64,000 bases of DNA from Acetanaerobacterium elongatum (GCF_900103835.1 NZ_FNID01000008.1:3887-67886), one strand, 5' to 3'; shown: positions 32,608 to 41,584, numbered from the stretch's first letter. Notes: a model not told the origin generated them from the letters alone. Translations and numbers: made by a program.

Positions 32608-33309
32608 TTAAAACCCAAGATAAAACATATAAAACGCCAGCAGTACCATTAGTATGCCCAATACGATTTTCAGAACCCGGCTGAACACGCCGTAGCGGCC
32701 GCTGGACGAAAGCTTCTGCACCAGCCCCACCGAGGTGCCGGCGGCAATCACCAGCACACCGTGCCCCAGCGAGTAGAGCAGCAGCAATAAAACACCCCAC
32801 GCAAGGCTGCCGTTCTTTGCCACCAGCGCCAGCAGCACCACCAGCACGGGTGTGGCGCAGGGGGAGGAGAACAGCCCGCCCAGAATGCCCGCGAGCAGCG
32901 CGCCAAGGTAGCCCCGGCGCTTATTCCTGCTTAGTGCATAGGTGGAGGGGATGAAGCTAAACAGCTCCCACGTTTGCAGCGCCATCAGCAGCATGAGCAC
33001 CCCCAGCAGGATATACCACCAGCGCCCTGCGCCGGTAAACAGCCTGCCCAAGAGCGACGCCGCCGTGCCCAGCGCCGTAAAGGTGACGGCCATACCCGCC
33101 GTAAAGGTGAGCGACAGCAGAAACGAGCGCCCGGTGTCTTTTTCACCTGTGCCGCCCACATAGCCGATAACCAGCGGAACAGTGGAAAGCGAGCAGGGGG
33201 TAAAGGCGGTGAGCACCCCCGCCAGCAGTGCCAGCAGAGGCGCGAGCCAGCCGCTTGCGGTGATGGCGGCGGAGAGTGACTCCAGCCAAAGGTTAATCAC
33301 ATCGTTCAT
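32608..33309 (-). CDS. CcdA/DsbD-like thiol electron transporter
   Basis: A 233-residue membrane protein with six helices of the CcdA (DsbD transmembrane) family, which passes electrons from cytoplasmic thioredoxin across the membrane. Family traits are the TAFTPCSLSTVPLVIGYVGG segment with the first redox Cys, and GLFSSPCATPVLVV with the second. It overlaps the thioredoxin-like gene by four bases; the pair should form an extracytoplasmic reduction system within the arsenic operon. Confidence 0.88.
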   Translation of the reverse strand: MNDVINLWLESLSAAITASGWLAPLLALLAGVLTAFTPCSLSTVPLVIGYVGGTGEKDTGRSFLLSLTFTAGMAVTFTALGTAASLLGRLFTGAGRWWYILLGVLMLLMALQTWELFSFIPSTYALSRNKRRGYLGALLAGILGGLFSSPCATPVLVVLLALVAKNGSLAWGVLLLLLYSLGHGVLVIAAGTSVGLVQKLSSSGRYGVFSRVLKIVLGILMVLLAFYMFYLGF

Positions 33310-33926
33310 TCCTGCATCCCCATTTCGGTAAGGATAGCCAGCAGGTCTTCCTTAGAGATTATCCCCTCGTGGGTAGTAAACACATGCTCACCTGTAGCCT
33401 TGGTTTGATACAGTTTCAGGCCAAGGCCGCGATCCTCCTTAGGGGTGTAGGGCTTGCCTTCGGCATCGATAAACAGCTGGGTGGGGATGACGGTAAGCGG
33501 GTAGCCCTCGGCGTATTCGGGGTTTGCCCACACATCCACAAACTTTACGATTGCCCTGCCCTGCAGCTCCTTGTTCAGCGCCTCGATAATGGGCGCCATC
33601 TGCCGGCAGGGGTCGCAGCCATCCGAGCCGAATTCGATCAGGATAGGCAGCTTGTGGCTTTTTAGCTGCTCCAGATCAAGCGCGGCAGTGACGGTAAGCG
33701 CGAAGTCGGGGCTGTTTTGTGCCGAGGAGGTAATGGAGGATGCCGCCGTGCCGCCGGGGGGCTGTGTTGTGCAGGAGGAATCGAGCAAGCCGGAGGAAGC
33801 AGCAAAGGAATCCTTCGGCAGATTTTTAAACAGCCAGAGCGCAAAGACAGCCAGCACAAGAACAACTAAAACGATAATCTTAACGGAAAGCGGGACCTTT
33901 TTGTAGCTTTTTTGTGGACTGTCCAT
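33306..33926 (-). CDS. membrane-anchored thioredoxin-like protein
   Basis: A 206-residue protein with an N-terminal membrane anchor (about residues 14-33), a Ser/Thr-rich spacer and a thioredoxin fold with active site Cys104-Asp-Pro-Cys107 in GCDPCRQM. The cis-Pro loop appears in YPLTVIPTQLFID. It is likely reduced by the CcdA-like protein encoded next, and may reduce extracellular thiols or arsenicals. The start codon follows GAGGTAATT. Confidence 0.88.
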   Translation of the reverse strand: MDSPQKSYKKVPLSVKIIVLVVLVLAVFALWLFKNLPKDSFAASSGLLDSSCTTQPPGGTAASSITSSAQNSPDFALTVTAALDLEQLKSHKLPILIEFGSDGCDPCRQMAPIIEALNKELQGRAIVKFVDVWANPEYAEGYPLTVIPTQLFIDAEGKPYTPKEDRGLGLKLYQTKATGEHVFTTHEGIISKEDLLAILTEMGMQE

Positions 33927-33944
33927 ACAATTACCTCATCTTTC

Positions 33945-34238
33945 TTAGCTGCAGCTGCAGCCGCTGCCGCTATCACAGCCGCAGCCGCAATCCGGTGCCT
34001 TTTCAATCGGCTTGCCGTGCGGGGGAACCCAGCCGGTGTTTTCACCTATATAGGTGATGGCGCCGCTTTGGCAGATATTGCCGCAGCCGTGGCAGCCCTG
34101 CACGCAGTCCTGGGGGTTTACCACTACCGGAGTGGGGGCTTTCTCCTTGTTGTATACGCCGTGGGGACATTTTCTCACGCACGCGCCGCAGGCGACGCAC
34201 CTTTCATAATCGACAACGGGGTACCATGTTTTAGACAT
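33945..34238 (-). CDS. 4Fe-4S ferredoxin-like protein with Cys-rich tail
   Basis: A 97-residue protein with Cys14, 17, 20 and 24 (CVACGACVRKC), a second set at Cys45, 49, 52 and 56 (CVQGCHGCGNIC), and a C-terminal tail CGCGCDSGSGCSCS that could bind soft metals. Two clusters are likely. It lies between the permease and the thioredoxin genes of the arsenic operon. The tail may capture As(III) or serve cluster assembly; that is inference. Confidence 0.82.
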   Translation of the reverse strand: MSKTWYPVVDYERCVACGACVRKCPHGVYNKEKAPTPVVVNPQDCVQGCHGCGNICQSGAITYIGENTGWVPPHGKPIEKAPDCGCGCDSGSGCSCS

Positions 34239-34258
34239 TTTACTTCAGTCCTTTTCTT

Positions 34259-35263
34259 TTAAAGTAATAGATAACCAAACGCGTTGAACGCGTAACCGAT
34301 AATCATAATGCCCACCATAACCAAGCCCGCAAAGATGAGCAGCAGCTTGGTTTTTACCACCTTTTTAAGCAGGATCATCGAGGGCAGCGAAAGCGCCGTT
34401 ACCGCCATCATGAACGAAAGCGCGGTGCCAAGCCCTACCCCCTTCCCCACCAGCGCCTCGGCGATGGGCAGGGTGCCGAAGATATCGGCATACATGGGTA
34501 CGCCCACAAGGGTGGCCAGCAGCACCGAGTACCATTTATCCTGGCCCAGCACAGCGGCAATCACCCGCTCGGGAATGACGTTGTGTATCGCCGCGCCGAT
34601 ACCTACGCCGACGAGGATATACGGCCACACCTTTTTAACGATAGAGAGCACCTGGTCGCGGGAGAAAATAAGCCGGTCGCGCACCGAGGGCTTCTGCTGC
34701 TCGGTTTGCGCCATGGCGGCGCTGTATACAAAGGGCTCCACGTATTTTTCCAGCTTCAGTGCGCTGATGGTGCTGCCGCCGACCACCGCTAGGATGACGC
34801 CTACCACCACATATGCAAGCGCGATGCGCCAGTTGAAGATGCTGGCTAACAGCAGCACCGAGGCTAAATCCACCAGCGGTGAGGAGATTAAAAACGAGAA
34901 GGTGACGCCGATGGGCAGCCCCGCGTTGGTAAACCCGATGAACAGTGGGATGGACGAGCAGGAGCAGAACGGGGTGACGGTGCCCAGCAGCGCACCCAGC
35001 AGGTTTGCCCCGATGCCCTTGTGTTTGCCCAGGATTTCGCGGGTACGCTCGGGCGGAAAGAAGCTTTGGATGTAGGAGATGGTGAAGATGAGCACCGAGA
35101 GCAGGATGAAGATTTTAATCACATCGTAGATGAAGAAGTGGATGCTGCCGCCCAGCCACTCGGTAACGGGCAGGCCGAACACGCCTTCCACCAGCAGACG
35201 GATGAGGTCGCTTAACCACTGCATTTTTAGCAGCTGGTTGTTCAAAAAATCTAATACTGGCAT
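34259..35263 (-). CDS. permease of the DUF318 / ArsP type
   Basis: A 334-residue membrane protein with eight or more helices of the DUF318 permease family (COG0701). The conserved Cys motif is Cys100-Ser-Cys102 in TVTPFCSCSSIPLF. Relatives named ArsP export methylated or organic arsenicals, and others handle metal or thiol compounds. Its place between arsR and acr3 favours arsenic, but the exact substrate is open. Start ATG 35263 follows AAAGGGG. Confidence 0.85.
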   Translation of the reverse strand: MPVLDFLNNQLLKMQWLSDLIRLLVEGVFGLPVTEWLGGSIHFFIYDVIKIFILLSVLIFTISYIQSFFPPERTREILGKHKGIGANLLGALLGTVTPFCSCSSIPLFIGFTNAGLPIGVTFSFLISSPLVDLASVLLLASIFNWRIALAYVVVGVILAVVGGSTISALKLEKYVEPFVYSAAMAQTEQQKPSVRDRLIFSRDQVLSIVKKVWPYILVGVGIGAAIHNVIPERVIAAVLGQDKWYSVLLATLVGVPMYADIFGTLPIAEALVGKGVGLGTALSFMMAVTALSLPSMILLKKVVKTKLLLIFAGLVMVGIMIIGYAFNAFGYLLL

Positions 35264-35307
35264 GAATAGGCCCCTTTCTAAGAATCAAAATAACATCAAA
35301 GAGTGCA

Positions 35308-35682
35308 TCAAACGGTTTGTAAAGGTTCGTCGGGAGCGCAGCAGTGGGTTTCTGCGGCGGCCTTGGAATACTCCTCGCAGCAGGGAACCTGCTTTGCGGT
35401 TGCGGCGGCCTGATGGAGCGCGCCCATCAGACGCTCTGCCTTCTCGAAGGTTTCGCGGTTGAGGGAATACCATATCCACGCGCCCTCGCGCGCGCCGTTT
35501 ACCAAGCCTGCGGCGGTGAGGATGCGCATATGGTAGGAGAGGGTGGGCTGTGTAAAGTTAAACTTCTCCAGGATTTTGCAGGCGCACATCTCGCCCTGGC
35601 TGAGCATTTTTATAATCTCAAAACGGGTTTCGTCGGCCATGGCTTTGAAAATAACTACGGCGAAAGCGGTATCGTCGTACAT
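35308..35682 (-). CDS. arsR: ArsR family repressor
   Basis: A 124-residue winged-helix repressor. The metal-binding motif ELCVCDL of classical ArsR appears as EMCACKILEKF with Cys33 and Cys35, and the recognition region is FNFTQPTLSYHMRILTAAGL. The C-terminus holds two more Cys pairs (PCCEEY, HCCAP) that may add As(III) ligands. It is the first gene of the six-gene operon and should bind the palindrome at 35735-35756. Confidence 0.92.
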   Translation of the reverse strand: MYDDTAFAVVIFKAMADETRFEIIKMLSQGEMCACKILEKFNFTQPTLSYHMRILTAAGLVNGAREGAWIWYSLNRETFEKAERLMGALHQAAATAKQVPCCEEYSKAAAETHCCAPDEPLQTV

Positions 35683-35734
35683 TTTTACATTCAGTCCTTT
35701 CTTAAAGACTACTGATTATAGAGGTTTATCTATG

Positions 35735-35785
35735 ACATAGAAAATGTTCTATATGTAATATACACCTATAAAATAGATTTGTCAA
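35735..35785 (-). promoter_or_regulatory. promoter and operator of the arsenic operon
   Basis: On the minus strand, TTGACA (35780-35785) and TATATT (35757-35762) are spaced by 17 bases. Immediately downstream lies the imperfect palindrome ACATAGAAAA / TTCTATATGT (35735-35756), the probable ArsR site covering the transcript start. Confidence 0.75.
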
Positions 35786-35834
35786 CAGATAAGCGCCGAG
35801 TTTTTCGCGGGGCGGGGATAACGTTCTCTGCGCC

Positions 35835-36135
35835 GCTTTGTAGGGGCGCATTGCGCGCCCGCGGCGCTATCCGGCGGCTGTTTGAATACCGCGGGAGGCC
35901 AATGGCCTTTCCTGCAATTCTTCTTCGGTGACATGCAGGTGTGAAACGCGAAATTCGCCTCAGTAATCGACGGTAGATTATTTGTGATTGCGTTAGCGCC
36001 GTGGGCGCTTAGCAAGCGCCTCTACATTACACCGAAGGCCTGATGAAATGCTGCGGGCGATTGATAATCGCCCCTACATTCCCACCGCGGATTTGATGAT
36101 AAACCGTGGGGCGCCGGAAACGCCGCCCCTACAAC
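35835..36135. repeat. intergenic region with five REP-like palindromes
   Basis: Copies at 35840-35864 (GTAGGGG foot, GCGC class), 35888-35916 (GGGAGGCC class), 35998-36027 (GGGCGCTT class), 36052-36078 (GGGCGATT class) and 36103-36133 (GGCG class). A fragment of the long class (GCGAAATTCGCCTCAG) is at about 35948. No gene is seen. Confidence 0.75.
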
Positions 36136-36214
36136 GAGAAACCCCCGCGCTGTTATGCACGGGGGCTGTTGCCGATGTCTAATTCTATCCGTATCGTATA
36201 TTTAATTCATTTGG

Positions 36215-36640
36215 TTAGCCGTTTGTCAGGCTTGCGTTGCCAAACCCGTCGGGCAGCAGCTCGCGCAGGGTGCGCACCTGGTATTCGTCACGGCCGCGCG
36301 CGGTGATGATGCGGAAGCTATCCGGCTCGCAGAATTCGGCCATCACCTGCCTGCACACGCCGCAGGGGTAGAAGTAGGTGTATTGCTCGGGGGCGGCATT
36401 CTTGTGCGCACCGACAATCGCGATGGCGGCAAAATCGCGCTCGCCCTCGGAGATTGCCTTGAAGAAGGCGGTGCGCTCGGCGCAGTTGGTGGGGGAATAG
36501 GCGGCGTTTTCGATGTTGCAGCCGTGGTACACCCGCCCGCTTTTGGTAAGCAGCGCGGCACCCACCTTGTAGCCGGAATAGGGTGCGTAGGCGTTTTCGC
36601 GGGCGTTGAAGGCTTCAAAAACAAGTTCGTTATCGTCCAT
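36215..36640 (-). CDS. cdd: cytidine deaminase
   Basis: A 141-residue zinc enzyme that turns cytidine and deoxycytidine into uridine and deoxyuridine. The zinc ligands and catalytic Glu are Cys53 and Glu55 in TNCAERTAF and Cys93 and Cys96 in PCGVC, the homotetrameric type. GCNIENAAYSP is the substrate loop. Start ATG 36640 follows GAAGGGAG. It lies apart from the deo genes at 38-40.5 kb but serves the same salvage and catabolic pathway. Confidence 0.93.
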   Translation of the reverse strand: MDDNELVFEAFNARENAYAPYSGYKVGAALLTKSGRVYHGCNIENAAYSPTNCAERTAFFKAISEGERDFAAIAIVGAHKNAAPEQYTYFYPCGVCRQVMAEFCEPDSFRIITARGRDEYQVRTLRELLPDGFGNASLTNG

Positions 36641-36762
36641 AGGGTCAGGCTCCCTTCTGCCGGTGCTTGGAATAATCTTTTACCTCAGGCTTTGCCCAAG
36701 GTGTGAAAGGCCGTGGAGTATGATATAATTGGGTTAACAAACAAGTAAAGGATGGGTAGGTT

Positions 36763-37185
36763 ATGTGTAAGCTGGACGCGGAGCATGTGCTGCATATTCT
36801 GGTGAAGTGCCCGGAGGCTCTTCGGGTGGGCGATTCGAAGGAAGGCTTTTTGCAGGTGATTCCGATTGACGGCGGATACTTTGAAGGCGAAAGGCTTCGC
36901 GGTAGCGTAGTGCCCGGCGGTGCGGACTGGAATACGACCATGCAGCACAAGCTTTCTCATGTGTATGCTAAGTATCTGCTTAAAACGGAGGACGGCGAAT
37001 ACATAGAGATTGAAAACGAGGGCTATATTCAAGATTACACCGCGCGCATAAAAACACAGCCCAGATTCCATGCGCGAAACGACGGCCCGTATAGCTGGCT
37101 TAACAGCGGGGTTTATGCGGGGGAACTGTTGCCCGCCGCAAATTCGGAGTATGCGGTGGAGATTAACATCTATAGGCTGTTATAG
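36763..37185 (+). CDS. DUF3237 family protein
   Basis: A 140-residue protein with the DUF3237 pattern: GGYFEGERLRGSVVPGGADW (residues 27-46), then a YLLKTEDGEYIEIENEG segment and a C-terminal YAVEINIYRLL strand. The family is a small beta-barrel, widespread and without a proven function. Start ATG 36763 follows GGGTAGG; a TATAAT lies 30 bases upstream. Monocistronic, divergent from cdd. Confidence 0.8.
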   Translation: MCKLDAEHVLHILVKCPEALRVGDSKEGFLQVIPIDGGYFEGERLRGSVVPGGADWNTTMQHKLSHVYAKYLLKTEDGEYIEIENEGYIQDYTARIKTQPRFHARNDGPYSWLNSGVYAGELLPAANSEYAVEINIYRLL

Positions 37186-37244
37186 AGGTAACTGTATTCG
37201 ACGGGGTAGGCGCTCTCTAATGAGTATTGGATAAATAATCGGAT

Positions 37245-37700
37245 TGTCGGCACCCGCGCCGACAGGCGGCATCCTTTTTGGGTGCGTCAAAAAGGATGCA
37301 AAAACCGCTTTAGCTTGTGCATCGGCACAAATCACTCGGCGGGAAGATTAGCGCTTTTAACATAGATTCGCTCAAAACAACACAGAACTCGCCGCGGCTC
37401 AAACAACTGTGTTGTTTTGTCGCGCTGAGGCGCGACCGCTCACGGTTCTACCGTAACAATGCGTACGCCTCGCGACCCCTACGGGGAAGTGCCGGCGCAG
37501 GGAAGATTATTGCTAATCTTCAGTAGAGAACGGCGCGGGAGGACAGGCGATAAGCAAAACAAAAGGGATACCCCGAGGGAATAAAACGCGTAGCGTTTTA
37601 CGAACGGCGACACCCTGAGCCTGAAATGCCAATGAAATTGGCTATGCGAATCGTGCGCCGCGAGCCGAGGGTGCAAAAGTGATGCACAAATCTTCCCGCC
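37245..37700. other. highly structured non-coding element bounded by inverted repeats
   Basis: This stretch has no credible gene but many perfect stems: GTCGG / CCGAC at 37247-37263, GCATCCTTTTT / AAAAAGGATGC (37269-37299), CAAAACAACACAG / CTGTGTTGTTTTG (37373-37421), GTCGCGC / GCGCGAC, GAAGATTA / TAATCTTC (37502-37521) and AAAACGC / GCGTTTT. The outermost pair GGCGGGAAGATT (37338-37349) and AATCTTCCCGCC (37688-37699) encloses 362 bases. It may be a large structured RNA or a non-autonomous mobile element. Confidence 0.5.
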
Positions 37701-37797
37701 TGTTTGACCAAACCGCTTTCTGCCCAAGATGAGCAGTACAAGTACCGTTAGCAGTAATTATGCGGTTGTGTTTAGAACCGAAGGCCTGATGAAATTC

Positions 37798-37875
37798 TGC
37801 GGGCGATTGATAATGCCGCTGCCCGCCATGGGCTGATTAAAATTCGCGGGGCGTCGAGGACGCCGTCCCCTACAA
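37798..37875. repeat. two REP-like palindromes
   Basis: A decayed GGGCGATT copy at 37798-37823 and a GGCGTC-gag-GACGCC copy at 37845-37875, the latter directly after the 3' end of deoB on the minus strand. Confidence 0.7.
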
Positions 37876-37882
37876 TCTTATG

Positions 37883-39061
37883 CTACACCAGCAGTTCCCC
37901 CGCATGGGAGGTGCCGGAGATATGGGCCTCTACCCCCAACAGCGCCGCTGCCGTTTTGCCGATATCGGCGAAGGTGGGGCGCGTTTTTAGGTTTAAGCCT
38001 GCCTGAATACGCTTGCCATAGATGAGCCACGGCGTGTATTCGCGCGAATGGTCGGTGCTTTCGGTGGAGGGGTCGCAGCCATGGTCGGCGGTAATCATCA
38101 GCACATCGTTGTCACCCAGCAGCCCGATGAGTGCGCCAAGCTGCTCGTCGGCGCGGTTGAGCGCCTGCGTATAGCCTGCCACATCGTTACGGTGGCCGTA
38201 GACCATGTCAAAGTCGACCAGGTTTACAAAGCACAGGCCGTTAAAATCCTTTTTGGCGTAGGCGAGGGTTTTCTGCATGCCGTCGTCGTTAGAGACGGTG
38301 CGCACGCTCTCGGAAATACCCTTGCCCGCGAAGATATCGACAATCTTGCCCACCGAAACAGTGGCAAGCCTCGCCGCCTGAAGGTCGTCTAGAAAGGTGT
38401 TGCCGGGCGGCTTTAAAGAGAAATCATGGCGGTTGGCGGTGCGCCTGTAGTTCGGGTATTCCCCCTCAAACGGGCGGGCAATTACGCGCCCTACCCCGTG
38501 CTCTCCGGTTAGGATTTCCCGGGCAATCTCGCAGTAGCGGTACAGCTCCTTGGGCGGCACCAGCCGCTCATGCGCGGCTATCTGGAACACGCTGTCGGCG
38601 GAGGTGTATACAATCAGCGCGCCGGTTTGCTCGTGCTCTTTGCCGTAGTCGAGTATTACCTGCGTGCCGGAATAGGGCTTGTTGCAGAGGACCTTTCTGC
38701 CCGTGCGCTGTTCAAACGCGGCAAGCACCTCGGGCGGAAAGCCGTTGGGGTATACCGGAAGGGGCTTGGGCGAGATAATGCCCGCAATCTCCCAGTGGCC
38801 GATGGTGGTATCCTTGCCCGCCGAGGCCTCGCGCATTCTGGCGCAGGCGCCGAGCGGGTTTTTTACCGCCTGCCCGCAGCCGATGCCCTCGATATTATAA
38901 AGCCCGAGCTTTTGCAGGTTGGGCAGCTTGAGCTTACCCGTATTATAACAGGCGCGCAGGGTGTGGCTGCCCACATCGCCGTAATCGGCGGCGTCCGGCT
39001 CTTCGCCGATGCCCACGCTGTCGAGTACGATTAAAAACACACGTTTGATTCTTTCCAACAC
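37883..39061 (-). CDS. deoB: phosphopentomutase
   Basis: A 392-residue metal-dependent enzyme of the alkaline-phosphatase superfamily that interconverts (deoxy)ribose 1-phosphate and 5-phosphate. The N-terminal metal site is in LIVLDSVGIGEEPDA, and the C-terminal metal ligands lie in TADHGCDPSTESTDHSREY. The length is normal for the family. It is the last gene of the deoC-deoD-deoB operon, linking nucleoside phosphorylase to the aldolase. Confidence 0.95.
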   Translation of the reverse strand: MLERIKRVFLIVLDSVGIGEEPDAADYGDVGSHTLRACYNTGKLKLPNLQKLGLYNIEGIGCGQAVKNPLGACARMREASAGKDTTIGHWEIAGIISPKPLPVYPNGFPPEVLAAFEQRTGRKVLCNKPYSGTQVILDYGKEHEQTGALIVYTSADSVFQIAAHERLVPPKELYRYCEIAREILTGEHGVGRVIARPFEGEYPNYRRTANRHDFSLKPPGNTFLDDLQAARLATVSVGKIVDIFAGKGISESVRTVSNDDGMQKTLAYAKKDFNGLCFVNLVDFDMVYGHRNDVAGYTQALNRADEQLGALIGLLGDNDVLMITADHGCDPSTESTDHSREYTPWLIYGKRIQAGLNLKTRPTFADIGKTAAALLGVEAHISGTSHAGELLV

Positions 39062-39085
39062 GTAACCCTCCCAAAAGCTAAAAGC

Positions 39086-39799
39086 TTAAATCAGCTCCAG
39101 CGCAACCTTCATCATGTCGGTAAACGAGTTCTGCCGCGCCTGTGCGGGAAGCGAAAGCCCCTTGAACGGGCAGTCGGAGATGGTGAGGATGCACAGGGCG
39201 TTCTTCCCTGCCCTTGCGGCGTTCATATAGAGCGCGGCGGCCTCCATCTCTACCGCCAGCACGCCCATGCGCTTCCACTTGGCGAGTGCTTCGGCGTCAT
39301 CGTCGTAAAAGGTGTCGCTTGAAAGGATATTGCCTACCTGACAGGATAAGCCCAATCCTTCGGAGGCGTCTATCGCCCGTTTCATCAGCGGGTAGCTTGC
39401 TATCGGCGCGAAGGTGCCGGGCAGGCTGTACTGCCGCGCGAAATTGGAGTTGGTGCACGCGCCCATGCCGATGACAAGGTCGCCGGGGTTCAGGCCGTCG
39501 CTGATTGCCCCCGCCGTGCCGATGCGGATGATATTCTCTACCCCATAAAAGTTGTACAGCTCGTAGGAGTAGATGCCGATCGAGGGCATACCCATGCCGC
39601 TGCCCTGCACCGAAACGCGCCTGCCCTTATACTCTCCCGTAAAGCCGTACATACCGCGGATGTTGTTATACTTTACCGCACCCTGCAGGAAGGTTTCGGC
39701 CACCACCTGCGCGCGCAGCGGGTCGCCCGGCATCAGCACCGTTTTGGCAATCTCGCTTTCGTTGCACGCGCCGATGTGCGGGGTTGGGATATTCGACAT
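39086..39799 (-). CDS. deoD: purine-nucleoside phosphorylase, DeoD type
   Basis: A 237-residue hexameric-type phosphorylase that splits purine (deoxy)nucleosides with phosphate. The N-terminal MPGDPLRAQ and [16 protein letters not shown] bind phosphate and ribose, and [12 protein letters not shown] contains the Glu residues that hold the nucleoside. Its product, (deoxy)ribose 1-phosphate, is the substrate of DeoB. It starts 42 bases after deoC. The start codon follows AAAAGGAGTTG. Confidence 0.95.
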   Translation of the reverse strand: MSNIPTPHIGACNESEIAKTVLMPGDPLRAQVVAETFLQGAVKYNNIRGMYGFTGEYKGRRVSVQGSGMGMPSIGIYSYELYNFYGVENIIRIGTAGAISDGLNPGDLVIGMGACTNSNFARQYSLPGTFAPIASYPLMKRAIDASEGLGLSCQVGNILSSDTFYDDDAEALAKWKRMGVLAVEMEAAALYMNAARAGKNALCILTISDCPFKGLSLPAQARQNSFTDMMKVALELI

Positions 39800-39841
39800 A
39801 GTAACAACTCCTTTTAGCAGTGTCTTAAATGTTATGGTTAT

Positions 39842-40507
39842 TTAGTAGCCGCCGGCCTCGCCGCCGCTGAGCAGCGCCACCGCCGAGCTGGTGCCGATAC
39901 GGTCGCAGCCCGCGTTTAAAAAGGCCTCGAGGTCTTGCTTGGTTTTTATGCCGCCCGCGGCTTTTATCTTCACGTTTTTGCCGATATGCTGTTTAAACAG
40001 CTCGATATCCTCAAGCTTTGCCCCTGCCGAGCCGAAGCCGGTGGAGGTTTTGATATAGTCTGCCTTGGCCTTGGTAACGCAGGCGCACAGCCGGATCTTT
40101 TCCTCCTGCGTGAGGCAGCAGGTTTCGATAATCACCTTTAAAACCTTCTCCCCCACTGCCTTGCGCACAAGGGCAATCTCGGCGGTAACCTTATCGAAGC
40201 AGCCGTTCTTGACATCGCCGAGGTTGATGACCATGTCTACCTCATCGGCGCCCAGGCTGACGGCGTCTACGGCTTCAAAGGCCTTGGCCTGTGCGGTGGC
40301 ATAACCGAGCGGGAAGCCGATAACGGTGCATATCGTTAGCGTGTCCCCGTATTTTTCGCGTATACGCTCGATATAGGCGGGCGGTACGCACACCGAGGCG
40401 GTGTGAAAGCGGATGGCCTCGTCGCAGAGCTTTTGTATCTGCTCCCAGGTGCAGTCGGGCTTTAACAGGGTGTGGTCGATGTGCGGAAAGATGGCTTCGT
40501 TTTGCAT
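39842..40507 (-). CDS. deoC: deoxyribose-phosphate aldolase
   Basis: A 221-residue class I aldolase that cleaves 2-deoxyribose 5-phosphate to acetaldehyde and glyceraldehyde 3-phosphate. The Schiff-base Lys is in YIKTSTGFG and the second catalytic Lys in KIKAAGGIKT; VKVIIETCCLT-like sequence (KVIIETCCLTQEEK) is the middle strand. The frame opens at 40555 but ATG 40507, after AAGGAATG, gives the standard length. It is the first gene of the deo operon. Confidence 0.95.
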   Translation of the reverse strand: MQNEAIFPHIDHTLLKPDCTWEQIQKLCDEAIRFHTASVCVPPAYIERIREKYGDTLTICTVIGFPLGYATAQAKAFEAVDAVSLGADEVDMVINLGDVKNGCFDKVTAEIALVRKAVGEKVLKVIIETCCLTQEEKIRLCACVTKAKADYIKTSTGFGSAGAKLEDIELFKQHIGKNVKIKAAGGIKTKQDLEAFLNAGCDRIGTSSAVALLSGGEAGGY

Positions 40508-40545
40508 GTTATCATTCCTTCGCAGAGGTTTTTGGGTAAGAATAA

Positions 40546-40563
40546 GGGCGCACAAGTGCGCCC
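40546..40563 (-). terminator. possible terminator before deoC
   Basis: GGGCGCA and TGCGCCC form a 7-bp hairpin with a 4-base loop, followed on the minus strand by TTATTCTT. It lies between the membrane-anchored protein gene and deoC and may separate the two units. Confidence 0.5.
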
Positions 40564-40577
40564 CAAATTAACAAGGG

Positions 40578-41546
40578 TTATTGTTTCTTCGCGGCTGCCT
40601 TTGTATACAGTATAATCCCTCCCGCCGCCGCAAGCAAGAGAAACGCGAGCATCAGCACCGGCAGATGGAAGTGCGGTGTGCCTGCGCCTGTGTTAAAGCC
40701 GCCGGTGGGCGGAGCGGGGTTGCCGTCGTCGATATACGAGCTGCCCGGGATGGCGCTCTCCCCTACCGTGGAGGCTCCGGCGGGCAGCTGCTGGCTAGGA
40801 AGCGGCTCCTGCTGAGCGATGAGCTCGCTTAAGGAGGCCAGCTTTTTGCACAGCTCGGTGCGCGAGATAATTCGGGTATCGGTAAGCCCCAGCAGGTCGC
40901 GGATGCGGTTGTTATCCAGCGGCATCAGCCAGGAATCGGCGGTATCGGTAAGCAGAAAGGCGTAGCCGATACTCTCTTTTAGGTTTACCAGCCGCACCTG
41001 CAGCTTTGATTGATCCAGCCCGGTTTGGGGCAGCAGGCTTTCAAGCTCTGTTTGATTCTGCCTCAGGTCGAAACTCTTGAGGGTGTCGGGGCCAAGTTCG
41101 GTAATCTCCAGACGGTCTGCCATCTGTTCGTTGTAAAACAGGACAAAGCGCTCGTCCTGCGCGGCGCGCTCCTTGATAAACTCGCTGTCGGGGGTGTAGT
41201 AGTTGTATTGCAGCAGCGCGTAACCCTGCGCGCTGCCGGCGCTGTTTTGCAGCACCGCCGCATAGGGCTGCTGCGCAAGCGGCTGCTCGGTGAGCGGCCG
41301 GTTATCGTAGCCCGAAAGCTGCGCATCGGTGAGGGTGAACACAGGGGCTAGGGTTGTAAGGTCTACACGGCTGCCCGTTTCGGCAAGCTGCTGCTGAGAA
41401 AGCCCCGAAAGCGCCGCGGCCTGTGCCTCTTTGTCGGCGGTGTAAAACCCGTAATCCGCCGTTGGCTCCTGTGCCGATACGGTTAGCGGCAGGCTGAAGG
41501 TTAGGCAGATTGTTATTAAACCAAGAAAAATTCTTATACTTTTCAA
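40578..41546 (-). CDS. secreted protein with C-terminal membrane anchor
   Basis: A 322-residue protein: signal peptide (residues 1-25, ending SAQ), an extracellular alpha/beta region rich in Gln and Leu, a Pro/Gly/Ser linker (ASTVGESAIPGSSY, then GNPAPPTGG) and a C-terminal membrane helix at about 295-316 with a KAAAKKQ tail. The linker motif VGES-PGSS is the same as that of the two large papain-like proteins upstream, which suggests a shared export or assembly style. It lies 38 bases after the C39-like protease gene. Function unknown. Confidence 0.7.
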   Translation of the reverse strand: MKSIRIFLGLITICLTFSLPLTVSAQEPTADYGFYTADKEAQAAALSGLSQQQLAETGSRVDLTTLAPVFTLTDAQLSGYDNRPLTEQPLAQQPYAAVLQNSAGSAQGYALLQYNYYTPDSEFIKERAAQDERFVLFYNEQMADRLEITELGPDTLKSFDLRQNQTELESLLPQTGLDQSKLQVRLVNLKESIGYAFLLTDTADSWLMPLDNNRIRDLLGLTDTRIISRTELCKKLASLSELIAQQEPLPSQQLPAGASTVGESAIPGSSYIDDGNPAPPTGGFNTGAGTPHFHLPVLMLAFLLLAAAGGIILYTKAAAKKQ

Positions 41547-41584
41547 GTGGATGATTCAGCCCTTTCGTAAAGTAACGTAAGCGT

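Noticed and set aside
37317-37727. Two short ORFs in the structured region
   Set aside because: They cross several perfect hairpins, have no ribosome binding site and no protein-like pattern.
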